From assembly GCA_002369515.1 (NCBI GenBank), contig DFFM01000041.1, forward strand, positions 1 to 64,000: a stretch of 64,000 nucleotides of DNA, read 5' to 3'. The notes beneath the pieces are model-generated. The model saw only the letters and a list, made by a program, of their open reading frames with translations, did not search any database and was not told the DNA's origin. Made by a program: the position numbers and the translations under genes. This document shows positions 56,438-63,336 of this stretch, piece by piece (within the stretch, counting starts at the first letter, position 1; each line of letters begins with the position of its first letter). This DNA comes from Prevotella sp. UBA3776. GTDB lineage: Bacteria > Bacteroidota > Bacteroidia > Bacteroidales > Bacteroidaceae.

Positions 56438-57796
56438 ATGTCACAAAAAGAACGAGCGAACTTCGGAAGCAAACTGGGCATTATCCTGGCCACGGCGGGT
56501 TCGGCGGTAGGACTGGGCAACGTGTGGCGTTTCCCCTACATGACGGGCCAGAACGGCGGAGGCACCTTCATCCTGATTTACATTTTGTGCGTGTTGCTGC
56601 TGGGCATTCCCTGCATGGTGAGCGAATTCATCATTGGCCGCCATGCTCAGGCCAATACGGCGCGCGCCTACGGCAAGTTGGGCGGCCGAGGCTGGGCCTT
56701 GGTCGGCGGACTGGGTGTGCTCACCGGTTTCCTGATTACGGGTTACTACGCAGTGGTTTCGGGTTGGTGCCTGCAATATCTTTACGCTTCGTTGGCGGGC
56801 CAGCTGAAGGGCGACCCGGCCTATGTGGCTCATTATTTCCAGAATTTTTCGCAAGACCCGCTGCTGCCCGTGTTCTGGACGGTGGTGATTTTGGGCATAA
56901 CCTGCTTCGTCATCGTGCGTGGTGTGGAGAAAGGCATTGAGCGCGCCTCAAAAATGCTCATGCCCACACTGTTCATTCTGCTGCTCGTCATTGTGGTGGC
57001 CTCGTGCCTGCTGCCGGGTGGCGGCCAGGGCATCGCTTTCCTGCTGAAACCCGACTTGTCGGCCCTCGACAAGGATGTGTTCCTTGGCGCTCTGGGGCAG
57101 TCGTTCTATTCGCTCAGCATCGCCATGGGCTGCATCTGCACTTATGCCTCCTACTTCAGCCGCGACACCAACCTTGGCAAGTCGGCCGTCCAGATAGCCG
57201 TCATCGACAGTGTGGTGGCCGTACTGGCAGGCCTGATGATTTTTCCCGCCGCCTTTTCGGTGGGCGTCAATCCTGACAGTGGCCCGTCGCTCATTTTCAT
57301 CACCCTGCCCAATGTGTTCCAGCAGGCATTCGTTGGCATGCCCGTGGTGGGCTATGTCATTTCCTTGCTCTTCTACGGACTCTTGGCCCTGGCCGCACTC
57401 ACGTCGCTCATCTCGCTGCACGAAGTGAGCACGGCGTTCTGCCACGAAGAGTTCCACCTGTCGCGCCGCACGGCAGCCATAGCCGTGACCGTGACCTGTG
57501 CAGTCATTGGCACATTCTGCTCGCTTTCGTTGGGCCGATTTGACGGGCTGCAGCTGTTCGGCAAGTCGCTGTTCGATGTGTTCGACTTCGTCACTGGCCA
57601 AATCATGCTTCCCGTGGGTGGCTTCCTCACCAGTCTTTTCGTGGGGTGGTACATTCCCCGCAAGGTGGTTCATGGCGAGTTCACCAACAACGGCACACTC
57701 AGTGGTCGTCTGTTCGGGCTGTTTCTGTTCAGTATCCGCTTCATCTGTCCATTGGGCATCCTCCTCATCTTCCTCCACCAGTTTGGAATCATTTAA
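56438..57796 (+). CDS. Sodium-dependent transporter (NSS/SNF family), first copy
   Basis: This 452-residue polytopic protein belongs to the neurotransmitter:sodium symporter family (LeuT-like). The TM1 signature GIILATAGSAVGLGNVWRFPYMTGQNGGG is split over residues 14-42, with Na+/substrate-binding backbone at the unwound helix. About eleven to twelve membrane segments follow, with LPNVFQQAFVGMPVVGYVI near 290. Substrates of prokaryotic members are usually amino acids; which one is used here cannot be told. The start at 56438 (MSQKERANFGSKL) follows the promoter. A paralogue starts 11 bp downstream. Confidence 0.93.
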   Translation: MSQKERANFGSKLGIILATAGSAVGLGNVWRFPYMTGQNGGGTFILIYILCVLLLGIPCMVSEFIIGRHAQANTARAYGKLGGRGWALVGGLGVLTGFLITGYYAVVSGWCLQYLYASLAGQLKGDPAYVAHYFQNFSQDPLLPVFWTVVILGITCFVIVRGVEKGIERASKMLMPTLFILLLVIVVASCLLPGGGQGIAFLLKPDLSALDKDVFLGALGQSFYSLSIAMGCICTYASYFSRDTNLGKSAVQIAVIDSVVAVLAGLMIFPAAFSVGVNPDSGPSLIFITLPNVFQQAFVGMPVVGYVISLLFYGLLALAALTSLISLHEVSTAFCHEEFHLSRRTAAIAVTVTCAVIGTFCSLSLGRFDGLQLFGKSLFDVFDFVTGQIMLPVGGFLTSLFVGWYIPRKVVHGEFTNNGTLSGRLFGLFLFSIRFICPLGILLIFLHQFGII

Positions 57797-57807
57797 GGTC
57801 CATCATC

Positions 57808-59160
57808 ATGGCTCGTAGCAAGTTTGGCAGTCTTTTAGGCATTGTTTTGGCCACCGCAGGCTCTGCGGTGGGGTTGGGCAACGTGTGGCGTTTCCCCTAC
57901 ATGACAGGACACAACGGTGGAGCTGCCTTCATTGTCTTCTATTTCGTTTGCGTGTTGTTGTTGGGGCTGCCGGGCATGATTAGCGAATTCATCGTTGGCC
58001 GTCACGGTGGCGCCAATGCGGCCCGTGCCTACGACCAACTGTCTCGCGGCAAGCCGTGGCGGCTGGTGGGCTATTTGGGCATACTCACTTCCACCATCAT
58101 TCTGGGCTTCTATGCCGTGGTGGCCGGATGGTGCCTGCAATATTTGTTCGCTTCGCTCATGGGGAGCCTCAATGGCGATTCCAGTTACGTAGCCCGCTAC
58201 TTTGCCGACTTCTCCGCCCATCCGCTGAAACCGTGCCTCTGGGCCGTGGCCTTCGTCCTGATCACCCATCTGGTCATTGTGCGTGGTGTGCAAAATGGCA
58301 TCGAGCGCGCCTCAAAGCTGCTCATGCCCACGCTGTTGGTGCTCTTGGTAATTATCGTCGTCGCCTCGTGCATGCTGCCTGGTGCCATGCGTGGAGTGGA
58401 GTTTCTGCTGAAGCCCGACTTCTCGAAACTCAGCGGCAGTGTTCTGCTCGAAGCCCTGGGCCAGGCTTTCTTCTCGCTCAGTCTGGGTACGGCCTGCCTC
58501 TGCACCTACGCCTCCTATTTCGACCACAACGTCAACTTGGGTCGCTCGGCCCTGCAGATTGCCCTCGTCGATACGCTCATTGCCATACTGGCAGGCTTGA
58601 TGATCTTCCCCGCCGCTTTCTCTGTGGGCATCACCCCCGACGCCGGCCCGTCACTCATCTTCATCACCCTGCCCAACGTCTTCCGCGAGGCGTTTGCAAC
58701 CATGCCTGCTGTCGGCTACGTCATTTCCGTCATGTTCTATGCACTGCTGGTGTTTGCCGCGCTGACCAGCACCATCTCGATGCACGAAATCGGCACGGCC
58801 TTTTTCCACGAAGAGCTCCGTCAGCCGCGTCGTCGCGCCGCATGGGTTCTGACGGTAGCCTGCAGTGTGATAGCCGTCGGCTGCTCGCTGTCGATGGGAG
58901 CCTGTCCCGGGTTGAAGCTCCTTGGAGTCAACCTGCTCGACTTCTGCGACAAGCTGACAGCCCAATATCTCTTGCCACTGGGCTCGTTGCTCACCTGCCT
59001 GTTTGTCGGTTGGTATGTGCCGCGCGTCACCGTTCATGGCGAGTTCACCAACAACGGTGCCCTCAGGGGCCGATTCTTTGGTCTTTATCTCTTTGCCGTG
59101 CGATTCCTCTGCCCCCTCTGCATAGCACTGATTTTCCTCCATCAAATGGGGGTGATTTAA
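57808..59160 (+). CDS. Sodium-dependent transporter (NSS/SNF family), second copy
   Basis: The 450-residue product is a close paralogue of the preceding transporter, aligned over its whole length (ATAGSAVGLGNVWRFPYMTG is identical in both). TM1, the TM6-region ALGQAFFSLSLGTACLCTYA near 215-234 and the C-terminal YVPRVTVHGEFTNNGAL segment are shared. Tandem duplication with divergence suggests different substrate preferences. The start at 57808 (MARSKFGSLLG) is chosen by alignment with the first copy; the frame extends upstream only as shadow sequence. Confidence 0.93.
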   Translation: MARSKFGSLLGIVLATAGSAVGLGNVWRFPYMTGHNGGAAFIVFYFVCVLLLGLPGMISEFIVGRHGGANAARAYDQLSRGKPWRLVGYLGILTSTIILGFYAVVAGWCLQYLFASLMGSLNGDSSYVARYFADFSAHPLKPCLWAVAFVLITHLVIVRGVQNGIERASKLLMPTLLVLLVIIVVASCMLPGAMRGVEFLLKPDFSKLSGSVLLEALGQAFFSLSLGTACLCTYASYFDHNVNLGRSALQIALVDTLIAILAGLMIFPAAFSVGITPDAGPSLIFITLPNVFREAFATMPAVGYVISVMFYALLVFAALTSTISMHEIGTAFFHEELRQPRRRAAWVLTVACSVIAVGCSLSMGACPGLKLLGVNLLDFCDKLTAQYLLPLGSLLTCLFVGWYVPRVTVHGEFTNNGALRGRFFGLYLFAVRFLCPLCIALIFLHQMGVI

Positions 59161-59233
59161 AGGGGTGGGGATAAGAAAAAAAGTATTCTGATTGTCTAAC
59201 CGCCTGATTGTCTTACTGCCTAACCGTCGAGCC

Positions 59234-60151
59234 ATGAACTTCAAGGAACTGTTCTACTTTCCACGATCCGACCGAAAGGTGTTGCTGGCTCTCTTGCTGA
59301 TTGCCACCATTGCGCTGGCCTGTTTCTACTTCATCGGAGGACGCTACAAAGAAACCACCCTCACGGCAGCCGACTCGGCTGCCGTTCGTAACTGGCAGGG
59401 CGCACCCCGACACGCCTACAGGCAGCGCTACCGCCACAACCGACGAAAATGGTACTACAACGAGTCTGCCGAACGGCACACCGAACTATTCCCATTCGAC
59501 CCCAATACCGCCGACAGCAGCCAGCTGCTGCGTCTCGGGTTGCAATCCTGGCAGGTAAGGAATATATATAAGTATCGCAACGCCGGGGGCATCTACCGCA
59601 AACCACAGGACTTTGCCCGCCTCTACGGCCTTACCGTAGGGCAGTATCGTCGGCTCGAACCCTACATTCATATAGGAAAAGACTTTATGGATGCGGCCAC
59701 GCTCTACGACTACGAACCCGCCGGCGAGCGTGATACCGTCAGGTCGCCCATCAAGATTGAACCCACCGAGCGCGTCGTGCTGAACGATGCCGACACCAAC
59801 CGACTCAAGAAAGTTCCGGGCATAGGATCGCACTTCGCCAGGAAAATTGTGCAATACCGCGAGCGGTTGGGAGGTTTCTACAGCGTCAACCAACTGCTCG
59901 AAATCGACGATTTCCCCGAGTCGGCGCTCAGTTTCTTCATCATTCCCGACGACCAGCTGCGCAAAATCAACCTCAACCGGCTCACGCTCGACCAGTTGCG
60001 TCGCCATCCCTACATCAACTTCTTCCAGGCAAAGGCCATCACCGACTACCGGCGGCTCAAAGGACCTCTGCACAGCCTGCACGACCTGCGCCTGCTGAAA
60101 GACTTTCCGCCAGAAGCCATCAGACGGCTCCAACCCTACGTCGAGTTCTAG
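59234..60151 (+). CDS. ComEA-like helix-hairpin-helix membrane protein
   Basis: This 305-residue protein has an N-terminal membrane anchor (KVLLALLLIATIALACFYFI, about 15-34), a basic linker, and three helix-hairpin-helix modules: FDPNTADSSQLLRLGLQSWQ near 88-107, VVLNDADTNRLKKVPGIGSH near 182-201 and INLNRLTLDQLRRHPYINFF near 247-266. ComEA-type proteins bind incoming DNA in natural transformation, but many Bacteroidetes homologues are unstudied. Start 59234 (MNFKELFYFPRSDRK) is preferred over 59192. Upstream (59190-59230) an 8/16-bp repeat (CTGATTGT, CTAACCGC type) fills the gap. Confidence 0.85.
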   Translation: MNFKELFYFPRSDRKVLLALLLIATIALACFYFIGGRYKETTLTAADSAAVRNWQGAPRHAYRQRYRHNRRKWYYNESAERHTELFPFDPNTADSSQLLRLGLQSWQVRNIYKYRNAGGIYRKPQDFARLYGLTVGQYRRLEPYIHIGKDFMDAATLYDYEPAGERDTVRSPIKIEPTERVVLNDADTNRLKKVPGIGSHFARKIVQYRERLGGFYSVNQLLEIDDFPESALSFFIIPDDQLRKINLNRLTLDQLRRHPYINFFQAKAITDYRRLKGPLHSLHDLRLLKDFPPEAIRRLQPYVEF

Positions 60152-60194
60152 TCCGTTGCCCGGCCGGCATGGCATTGTTCCGCCGGGCGGTGGC

Positions 60195-60234
60195 AGAAAA
60201 AAAGAGAAGTGGCTGAAAAACTCAGCCACTTCTC
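60195..60234 (-). terminator. Terminator of tRNA-Pro (minus strand)
   Basis: GAGAAGTGGCTGA (60204-60216) and TCAGCCACTTCTC (60222-60234) are perfect complements, followed on the minus strand by a T run. It may also slow the plus-strand transcript of the ComEA-like gene. Confidence 0.85.
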
Positions 60235-60256
60235 CGTCTTGCTCTTGGTCTTTAGG

Positions 60257-60329
60257 TCGGGATGAGGCGACTCGAACGCCCGACCCCTACGTCCCGAACG
60301 TAGTGCGCTACCAACTGCGCTACATCCCG
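60257..60329 (-). tRNA. tRNA-Pro (anticodon CGG)
   Basis: The minus strand folds as a 73-nt cloverleaf: acceptor CGGGATG/CATCCCG, D arm with AGCGCAGTTGGTAGCGC, anticodon stem CTACG/CGTAG around loop TTCGGGA (CGG), and T arm GTTCGAGTC. CCA is not encoded. Confidence 0.95.
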
Positions 60330-60352
60330 ATTGCTTTTCTTGAAAAGCGGTG

Positions 60353-60360
60353 CAAAGATA
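60353..60360 (-). promoter_or_regulatory. -7 box (TATCTTTG) of tRNA-Pro
   Basis: TATCTTTG on the minus strand, 23 nt before the tRNA 5' end. Confidence 0.65.
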
Positions 60361-60434
60361 GTGCATTTTTCGCAATTACTAGCATGTTTTGGGAGAAAAA
60401 TCGAAAAAAATTTGCTTTGTTCGCAAAAAAGCCG

Positions 60435-60442
60435 TAACTTTG
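60435..60442 (+). promoter_or_regulatory. -7 box (TAACTTTG) of tRNA-Phe
   Basis: TAACTTTG, 70 nt before the tRNA 5' end; divergent from the tRNA-Pro promoter. Confidence 0.65.
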
Positions 60443-60512
60443 CACCCGCTCTGAACGAAATGACTAGGGCGTTGGTGTCCTTTTCGATGGTTCGGGGCGT
60501 ATGATCATAGTT

Positions 60513-60585
60513 GGTGCCTTAGCTCAGTTGGTAGAGCATCGGACTGAAAATCCGTGTGTCCCCGGTTCGATTCCTGGAGGTACCA
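60513..60585 (+). tRNA. tRNA-Phe (anticodon GAA)
   Basis: A 73-nt cloverleaf: acceptor GGTGCCT/AGGTACC (one G-U), D arm AGCTCAGTTGGTAGAGC, anticodon stem CGGA/TCCG with loop CTGAAAA (GAA), T arm GGTTCGATTCC. CCA is not encoded. Confidence 0.96.
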
Positions 60586-60598
60586 CAGAAGATTGCAA

Positions 60599-60639
60599 GA
60601 ATCCGTTTTCCCGTTGGGGGAGACGGATTTCTTTTTTTT
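60599..60639 (+). terminator. Terminator of tRNA-Phe
   Basis: AATCCGT...TTCCC pairs with GGGGA...ACGGATT, and a run of eight T residues (60632-60639) follows. Confidence 0.8.
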
Positions 60640-60680
60640 GTCCCCCGCCGTGCCAAAATTGTCGTCATGAGCCGTCACCA

Positions 60681-60860
60681 TTTTTTCTGGAAAATATGAA
60701 CCTGTCTTCCGACGATAATTTTGTATCTCTCGGCATGCTGAAAATATCTCCCGACGACAGGATGAAATTATCTAGAGAATTTGAACGCATTGTCGGGAGA
60801 TATTTTTTATCGCCGGTAAATATTGTTTTATTTCCCGACGCCACATTCGTAGTCTCAAGG
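60681..60860. repeat. TCTAGA-core repeat family, copy E
   Basis: TTTTTTCTGGAAAA (60681-60694) and CTGTCTTCCGACGATAATTT are followed by ~21-bp units (TATCTCTCGGCATGCTGAAAA, TATCTCCCGACGACAGGATG), the core TTATCTAGAGAA (60768-60779), TTTGAACGCA, then inverted units with TTGTCGGGAGATA (60790-60802). It also encodes short spurious frames of SPDDxxxLS type. Confidence 0.7.
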
Positions 60861-60888
60861 CCTTTTGGTTTCTTCAGCTGAAAAGCAT

Positions 60889-61015
60889 ACGCTACGCGTC
60901 TTTCAAAAACAAATAAAAACAAAAACGGACAAGGAAAAACAGGTTTTTATTTGTAAAGCACCTTGTTTTGTTGGTTTTTCTTTGTTTTTATTGGTTTTTG
61001 AAAGACGCGTAGCGT
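60889..61015. repeat. Long inverted repeat, second copy of the edge repeat
   Basis: Arms 60889-60926 and 60978-61015 pair at about 36 of 38 positions (outer ACGCTACGCGTCTTTCAAAAA). The right half (TTTTGTTGGTTTTTCTTTG then TTTTTATTGG) repeats the sequence at positions 1-52. An inner ACAAGG/CCTTGT pair exists in the loop. Confidence 0.75.
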
Positions 61016-61080
61016 TATCATTCCCAAGGATTCCAGCGTAAAGCACGACAACAGAAAAACAAACTCATGACTACAGAAAA

Positions 61081-61250
61081 TTATCTCCCGACGATAGGAT
61101 GAAATTATCTAGAAAATTTGAGCGTATCTCCCGACGATAATTTTATGTCTCTCGGCACTCGGCAATTATCCCTCGGCAAGTTGGAAGTGTTTCCTAGCGT
61201 ACGGCAATTGTCTCCCGGCATGCTGGATTTGTCCCTCGGCATGTTTAACC
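61081..61250. repeat. TCTAGA-core repeat, copy F, with six 21-bp tandem units
   Basis: TTATCTCCCGACGATAGGAT and the core TTATCTAGAAAA (61105-61116) precede six contiguous 21-bp units at 61125, 61146, 61167, 61188, 61209 and 61230, consensus TrTCTCyCGGCAnnnnGGnAA. Units are adjacent with no spacers, so this is not CRISPR. The gap 60640-61267 is wholly accounted for by this and the two preceding repeats. Confidence 0.8.
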
Positions 61251-61267
61251 AACGTGCTGGGCGCAAA

Positions 61268-61301
61268 CAAAAAAACGGGCAACCCTGTTCGGGGTTGCCC
61301 G
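61268..61301 (-). terminator. Rho-independent terminator of efp
   Basis: CGGGCAACCC (61276-61285) and GGGTTGCCCG (61292-61301) form the stem; on the minus strand seven T residues follow. Confidence 0.9.
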
Positions 61302-61345
61302 TAATGAGATTTTTGTCTATGATGAAGTAATGTCTTTGCCTTTGA

Positions 61346-61912
61346 TTACTCCTTCACGCGGTTCAGGTAAGAGCCGTCGCGTGTGTCCACCTGGATGAGG
61401 TCGCCCTCGTTGATGAAGAGGGGCACACGGATTTCCACGCCAGTCTCCAGTGTTGCGGGCTTGGTGGCGTTGGTTGCGGTGTCGCCTTTGAGTCCGGGCT
61501 CCGAGTGGGTAACGCGCAGATTGGTCTTCACGGGCATTTCGGCGTAGAGCACGGTGCCGTCGGTGGTGTCGCTCACCACTTCCACGATGTCGCTCTCTTT
61601 CATGTACTCATGGCCGATGACGAGGTCGTTGGCAATGGGAATCTGCTCGAAGGTCTCCTGGTTCATGAAGATGCGTCCCGTAGCGTCCTCGTAGAGGTAC
61701 TGGTAGGGGCGTCGCTCGATGACGACATCTTCGAGTTTCTCGCCGATGTTGTATCTGCGCTCCAGTACGCGGCCGTCCGACACGTTCTTCACTTTGATGT
61801 TCATGATGGTGTTGCCCTTGCCCGGCTTGCGGTGCTGGAAATCGATGCAAACCCAAATGCCGCCGTCCATGCGGATGGCTGTTCCTTTCTTAATGTCTTG
61901 TGAATTAATCAT
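61346..61912 (-). CDS. efp: Elongation factor P
   Basis: This 188-residue protein relieves ribosome stalling at proline runs. It has the three-domain EF-P layout: KOW-like N-domain (MINSQDIKKGTAIRMDGGIW, loop FQHRKPGKGNTIMNIK with the tip KPGKG near 29-33, where Lys would be the modified residue), OB domain (RRPYQYLYEDATGRIFMNQE) and C-terminal OB (ATLETGVEIRVPLFINEGD). The start at 61912 gives the normal length; the frame extends upstream through the promoter to 62020. Confidence 0.97.
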   Translation of the reverse strand: MINSQDIKKGTAIRMDGGIWVCIDFQHRKPGKGNTIMNIKVKNVSDGRVLERRYNIGEKLEDVVIERRPYQYLYEDATGRIFMNQETFEQIPIANDLVIGHEYMKESDIVEVVSDTTDGTVLYAEMPVKTNLRVTHSEPGLKGDTATNATKPATLETGVEIRVPLFINEGDLIQVDTRDGSYLNRVKE

Positions 61913-61966
61913 CTTTTCTTGTGTTATTTTGGATAAATTTATCTCTGTTTGTCGCAAATTCGGGTG

Positions 61967-61974
61967 CAAAGTTA
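61967..61974 (-). promoter_or_regulatory. -7 box (TAACTTTG) of efp
   Basis: TAACTTTG on the minus strand, 54 nt before the efp ATG; divergent from rpmH. Confidence 0.65.
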
Positions 61975-62048
61975 CTGAAAATCTAGAAAAAATCATAAAA
62001 AGATTGGGTAAAATTTGCATATTTCTTTGCTAATTCGAAAAATATGAG

Positions 62049-62056
62049 TAATTTTG
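62049..62056 (+). promoter_or_regulatory. -7 box (TAATTTTG) of rpmH
   Basis: TAATTTTG, 45 nt before the rpmH ATG. Confidence 0.65.
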
Positions 62057-62101
62057 CAGCCCAAAAGTGTGAAAATAATAACATAAAACAATTATAGAGC
62101 A

Positions 62102-62257
62102 ATGAAAAGAACATTCCAGCCCCACAATCGCCGCCGCGTGAACAAGCATGGTTTCCGCGAGCGCATGGCAACAAAGAATGGCCGTCGCGTTTTGGCTTCA
62201 CGCCGCGCCAAGGGTCGTAAAAAACTGACTGTATCTGACGAGAACCACGGAAAGTAA
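62102..62257 (+). CDS. rpmH: 50S ribosomal protein L34
   Basis: The 51-residue, highly basic protein ([20 protein letters not shown], then [20 protein letters not shown]) is a textbook L34, with a short Bacteroidetes-type tail [12 protein letters not shown]. It is a component of the large ribosomal subunit. No dnaA or rnpA is next to it, unlike the classic origin region arrangement, as usual in Bacteroidetes. It is monocistronic, with its own promoter and a strong terminator. Confidence 0.97.
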   Translation: MKRTFQPHNRRRVNKHGFRERMATKNGRRVLASRRAKGRKKLTVSDENHGK

Positions 62258-62284
62258 TCCGCCTCTTGTCATGAATAATGAAGG

Positions 62285-62332
62285 AAAACAGAAAGAAGTA
62301 AAGCTTCATCTTTGCTTCTTTCTGTTTTTTTT
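62285..62332 (+). terminator. Rho-independent terminator of rpmH
   Basis: AAAACAGAAAGAAG (62285-62298) and CTTCTTTCTGTTTT (62315-62328) are perfect 14-bp complements, followed by more T residues. Confidence 0.88.
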
Positions 62333-62420
62333 ATTTGCATTTGTCGGCTTCCGAAACCACTTTCGCTGGGAAAAGCATAAGAAAAACTTGTTTTCCTTTT
62401 GCTTTTCGCTCGCTAATTCG

Positions 62421-62428
62421 TACCTTTG
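62421..62428 (+). promoter_or_regulatory. -7 box (TACCTTTG) of the PASTA/rluD unit
   Basis: TACCTTTG, 92 nt before the ATG at 62521. Confidence 0.6.
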
Positions 62429-62520
62429 CACTGTCCTCACGGCCCATTGTCGCCAGACCGTAGGTTTGCAGCCATTCTGGGGGCTGGCCAGAGGTGGTGA
62501 AACTCAAAATCGTAGGCTTA

Positions 62521-63330
62521 ATGAAATCGGCAGAGTTTATAAAGAAGATATTCAGTCTGAGTCTGTGGGCCAATCTGTTGGCCATGGCTTTGGTGGTGGT
62601 GCTCTTGTGCCTGGGGGTGAAGTTCGGCATCGACCTCTACACGCACCATGGTGAGAAAATCGTCGTTCCCGACGTGAAGCACAAGTCGTTCAGCGATGCC
62701 AAGCATATTCTCGGCGATCGCGACCTTGAGATTGTCGTCAGCGACACGGGCTACGTCAAGACCCTTCCGCCCGACTGCATTCTTGAGCAGTCGCCCGAGC
62801 CGGGCGCGGTGGTGAAGTCGGGGCGGATCATCTACGTCATCATCAATTCGCCCAGCACGCCACGCCTCACCATCCCCGACGTCATCGACAACAGCTCGTT
62901 GCGCGAGGCTCGCGCCAAGCTCATTGCCATGGGCTTCAAGGTCATCGACCCCGAGTATGTGCCGGGCGAGCGCGACTGGGTCTATGGCATAAAGGTTCGC
63001 GGCCGCAATGTGGTGACGGGCGACCGTGTGTCGATTGAAGACCCGCTCATTCTGCAAGTGGGCGACGGCAAGCGCGATATGATGGACTCGGTGAGCTACA
63101 TAGACCCTGTCTATCCCGAATTCGAGGAAGAGGACGAGTTCGAGGAGGTGCTCGAACTGGAAACCAACCACGAGGGCAACCAGCCCGCACAGGAGGCGCC
63201 GGCTGCGACGACACAACCCGCGCAGCCTGCGCAGCCCGCACAATCCGCGCAATCTGCCGCGCCCAAACCTGCCGCCCCCGCCGCGCAGCAGCCCACTCAA
63301 CCCGCCAACACCACGCCAAAACAGGAGTAA
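62521..63330 (+). CDS. PASTA-domain membrane protein
   Basis: The 269-residue protein has one membrane segment (SLWANLLAMALVVVLLCLGV, about 14-33), then two PASTA domains: VPDVKHKSFSDAKHILGDRD near 49-68 and IPDVIDNSSLREARAKLIAM near 118-137. An acidic stretch (FEEEDEFEEVLELE) leads to a P/A/Q-rich tail with QPAQPAQPAQSAQ repeats. PASTA domains usually bind peptidoglycan fragments or act as spacers; no kinase or penicillin-binding domain is present. The start at 62521 begins MKSAEFIKKIF. It is 6 bp ahead of rluD, a conserved Bacteroidetes pairing. Confidence 0.88.
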   Translation: MKSAEFIKKIFSLSLWANLLAMALVVVLLCLGVKFGIDLYTHHGEKIVVPDVKHKSFSDAKHILGDRDLEIVVSDTGYVKTLPPDCILEQSPEPGAVVKSGRIIYVIINSPSTPRLTIPDVIDNSSLREARAKLIAMGFKVIDPEYVPGERDWVYGIKVRGRNVVTGDRVSIEDPLILQVGDGKRDMMDSVSYIDPVYPEFEEEDEFEEVLELETNHEGNQPAQEAPAATTQPAQPAQPAQSAQSAAPKPAAPAAQQPTQPANTTPKQE

Positions 63331-63336
63331 CGCCAC

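Noticed and set aside
60501..60881. Open frame through tRNA-Phe and the TCTAGA-core repeat
   Set aside because: It runs through a tRNA and repeat sequence; the repeated SPDD/LSREF residues come from the DNA repeat.
61125..61250. CRISPR array
   Set aside because: The 21-bp units are contiguous and degenerate, with no spacers and no cas genes.
61118..61330. 70-codon frame in the 21-bp array
   Set aside because: It is composed of the tandem repeat and then the efp terminator; no independent sign of coding.
62102..62257. rpmH as a marker of the replication origin
   Set aside because: No dnaA, rnpA or DnaA-box cluster is visible nearby, and Bacteroidetes do not keep the classic rpmH-dnaA order reliably.
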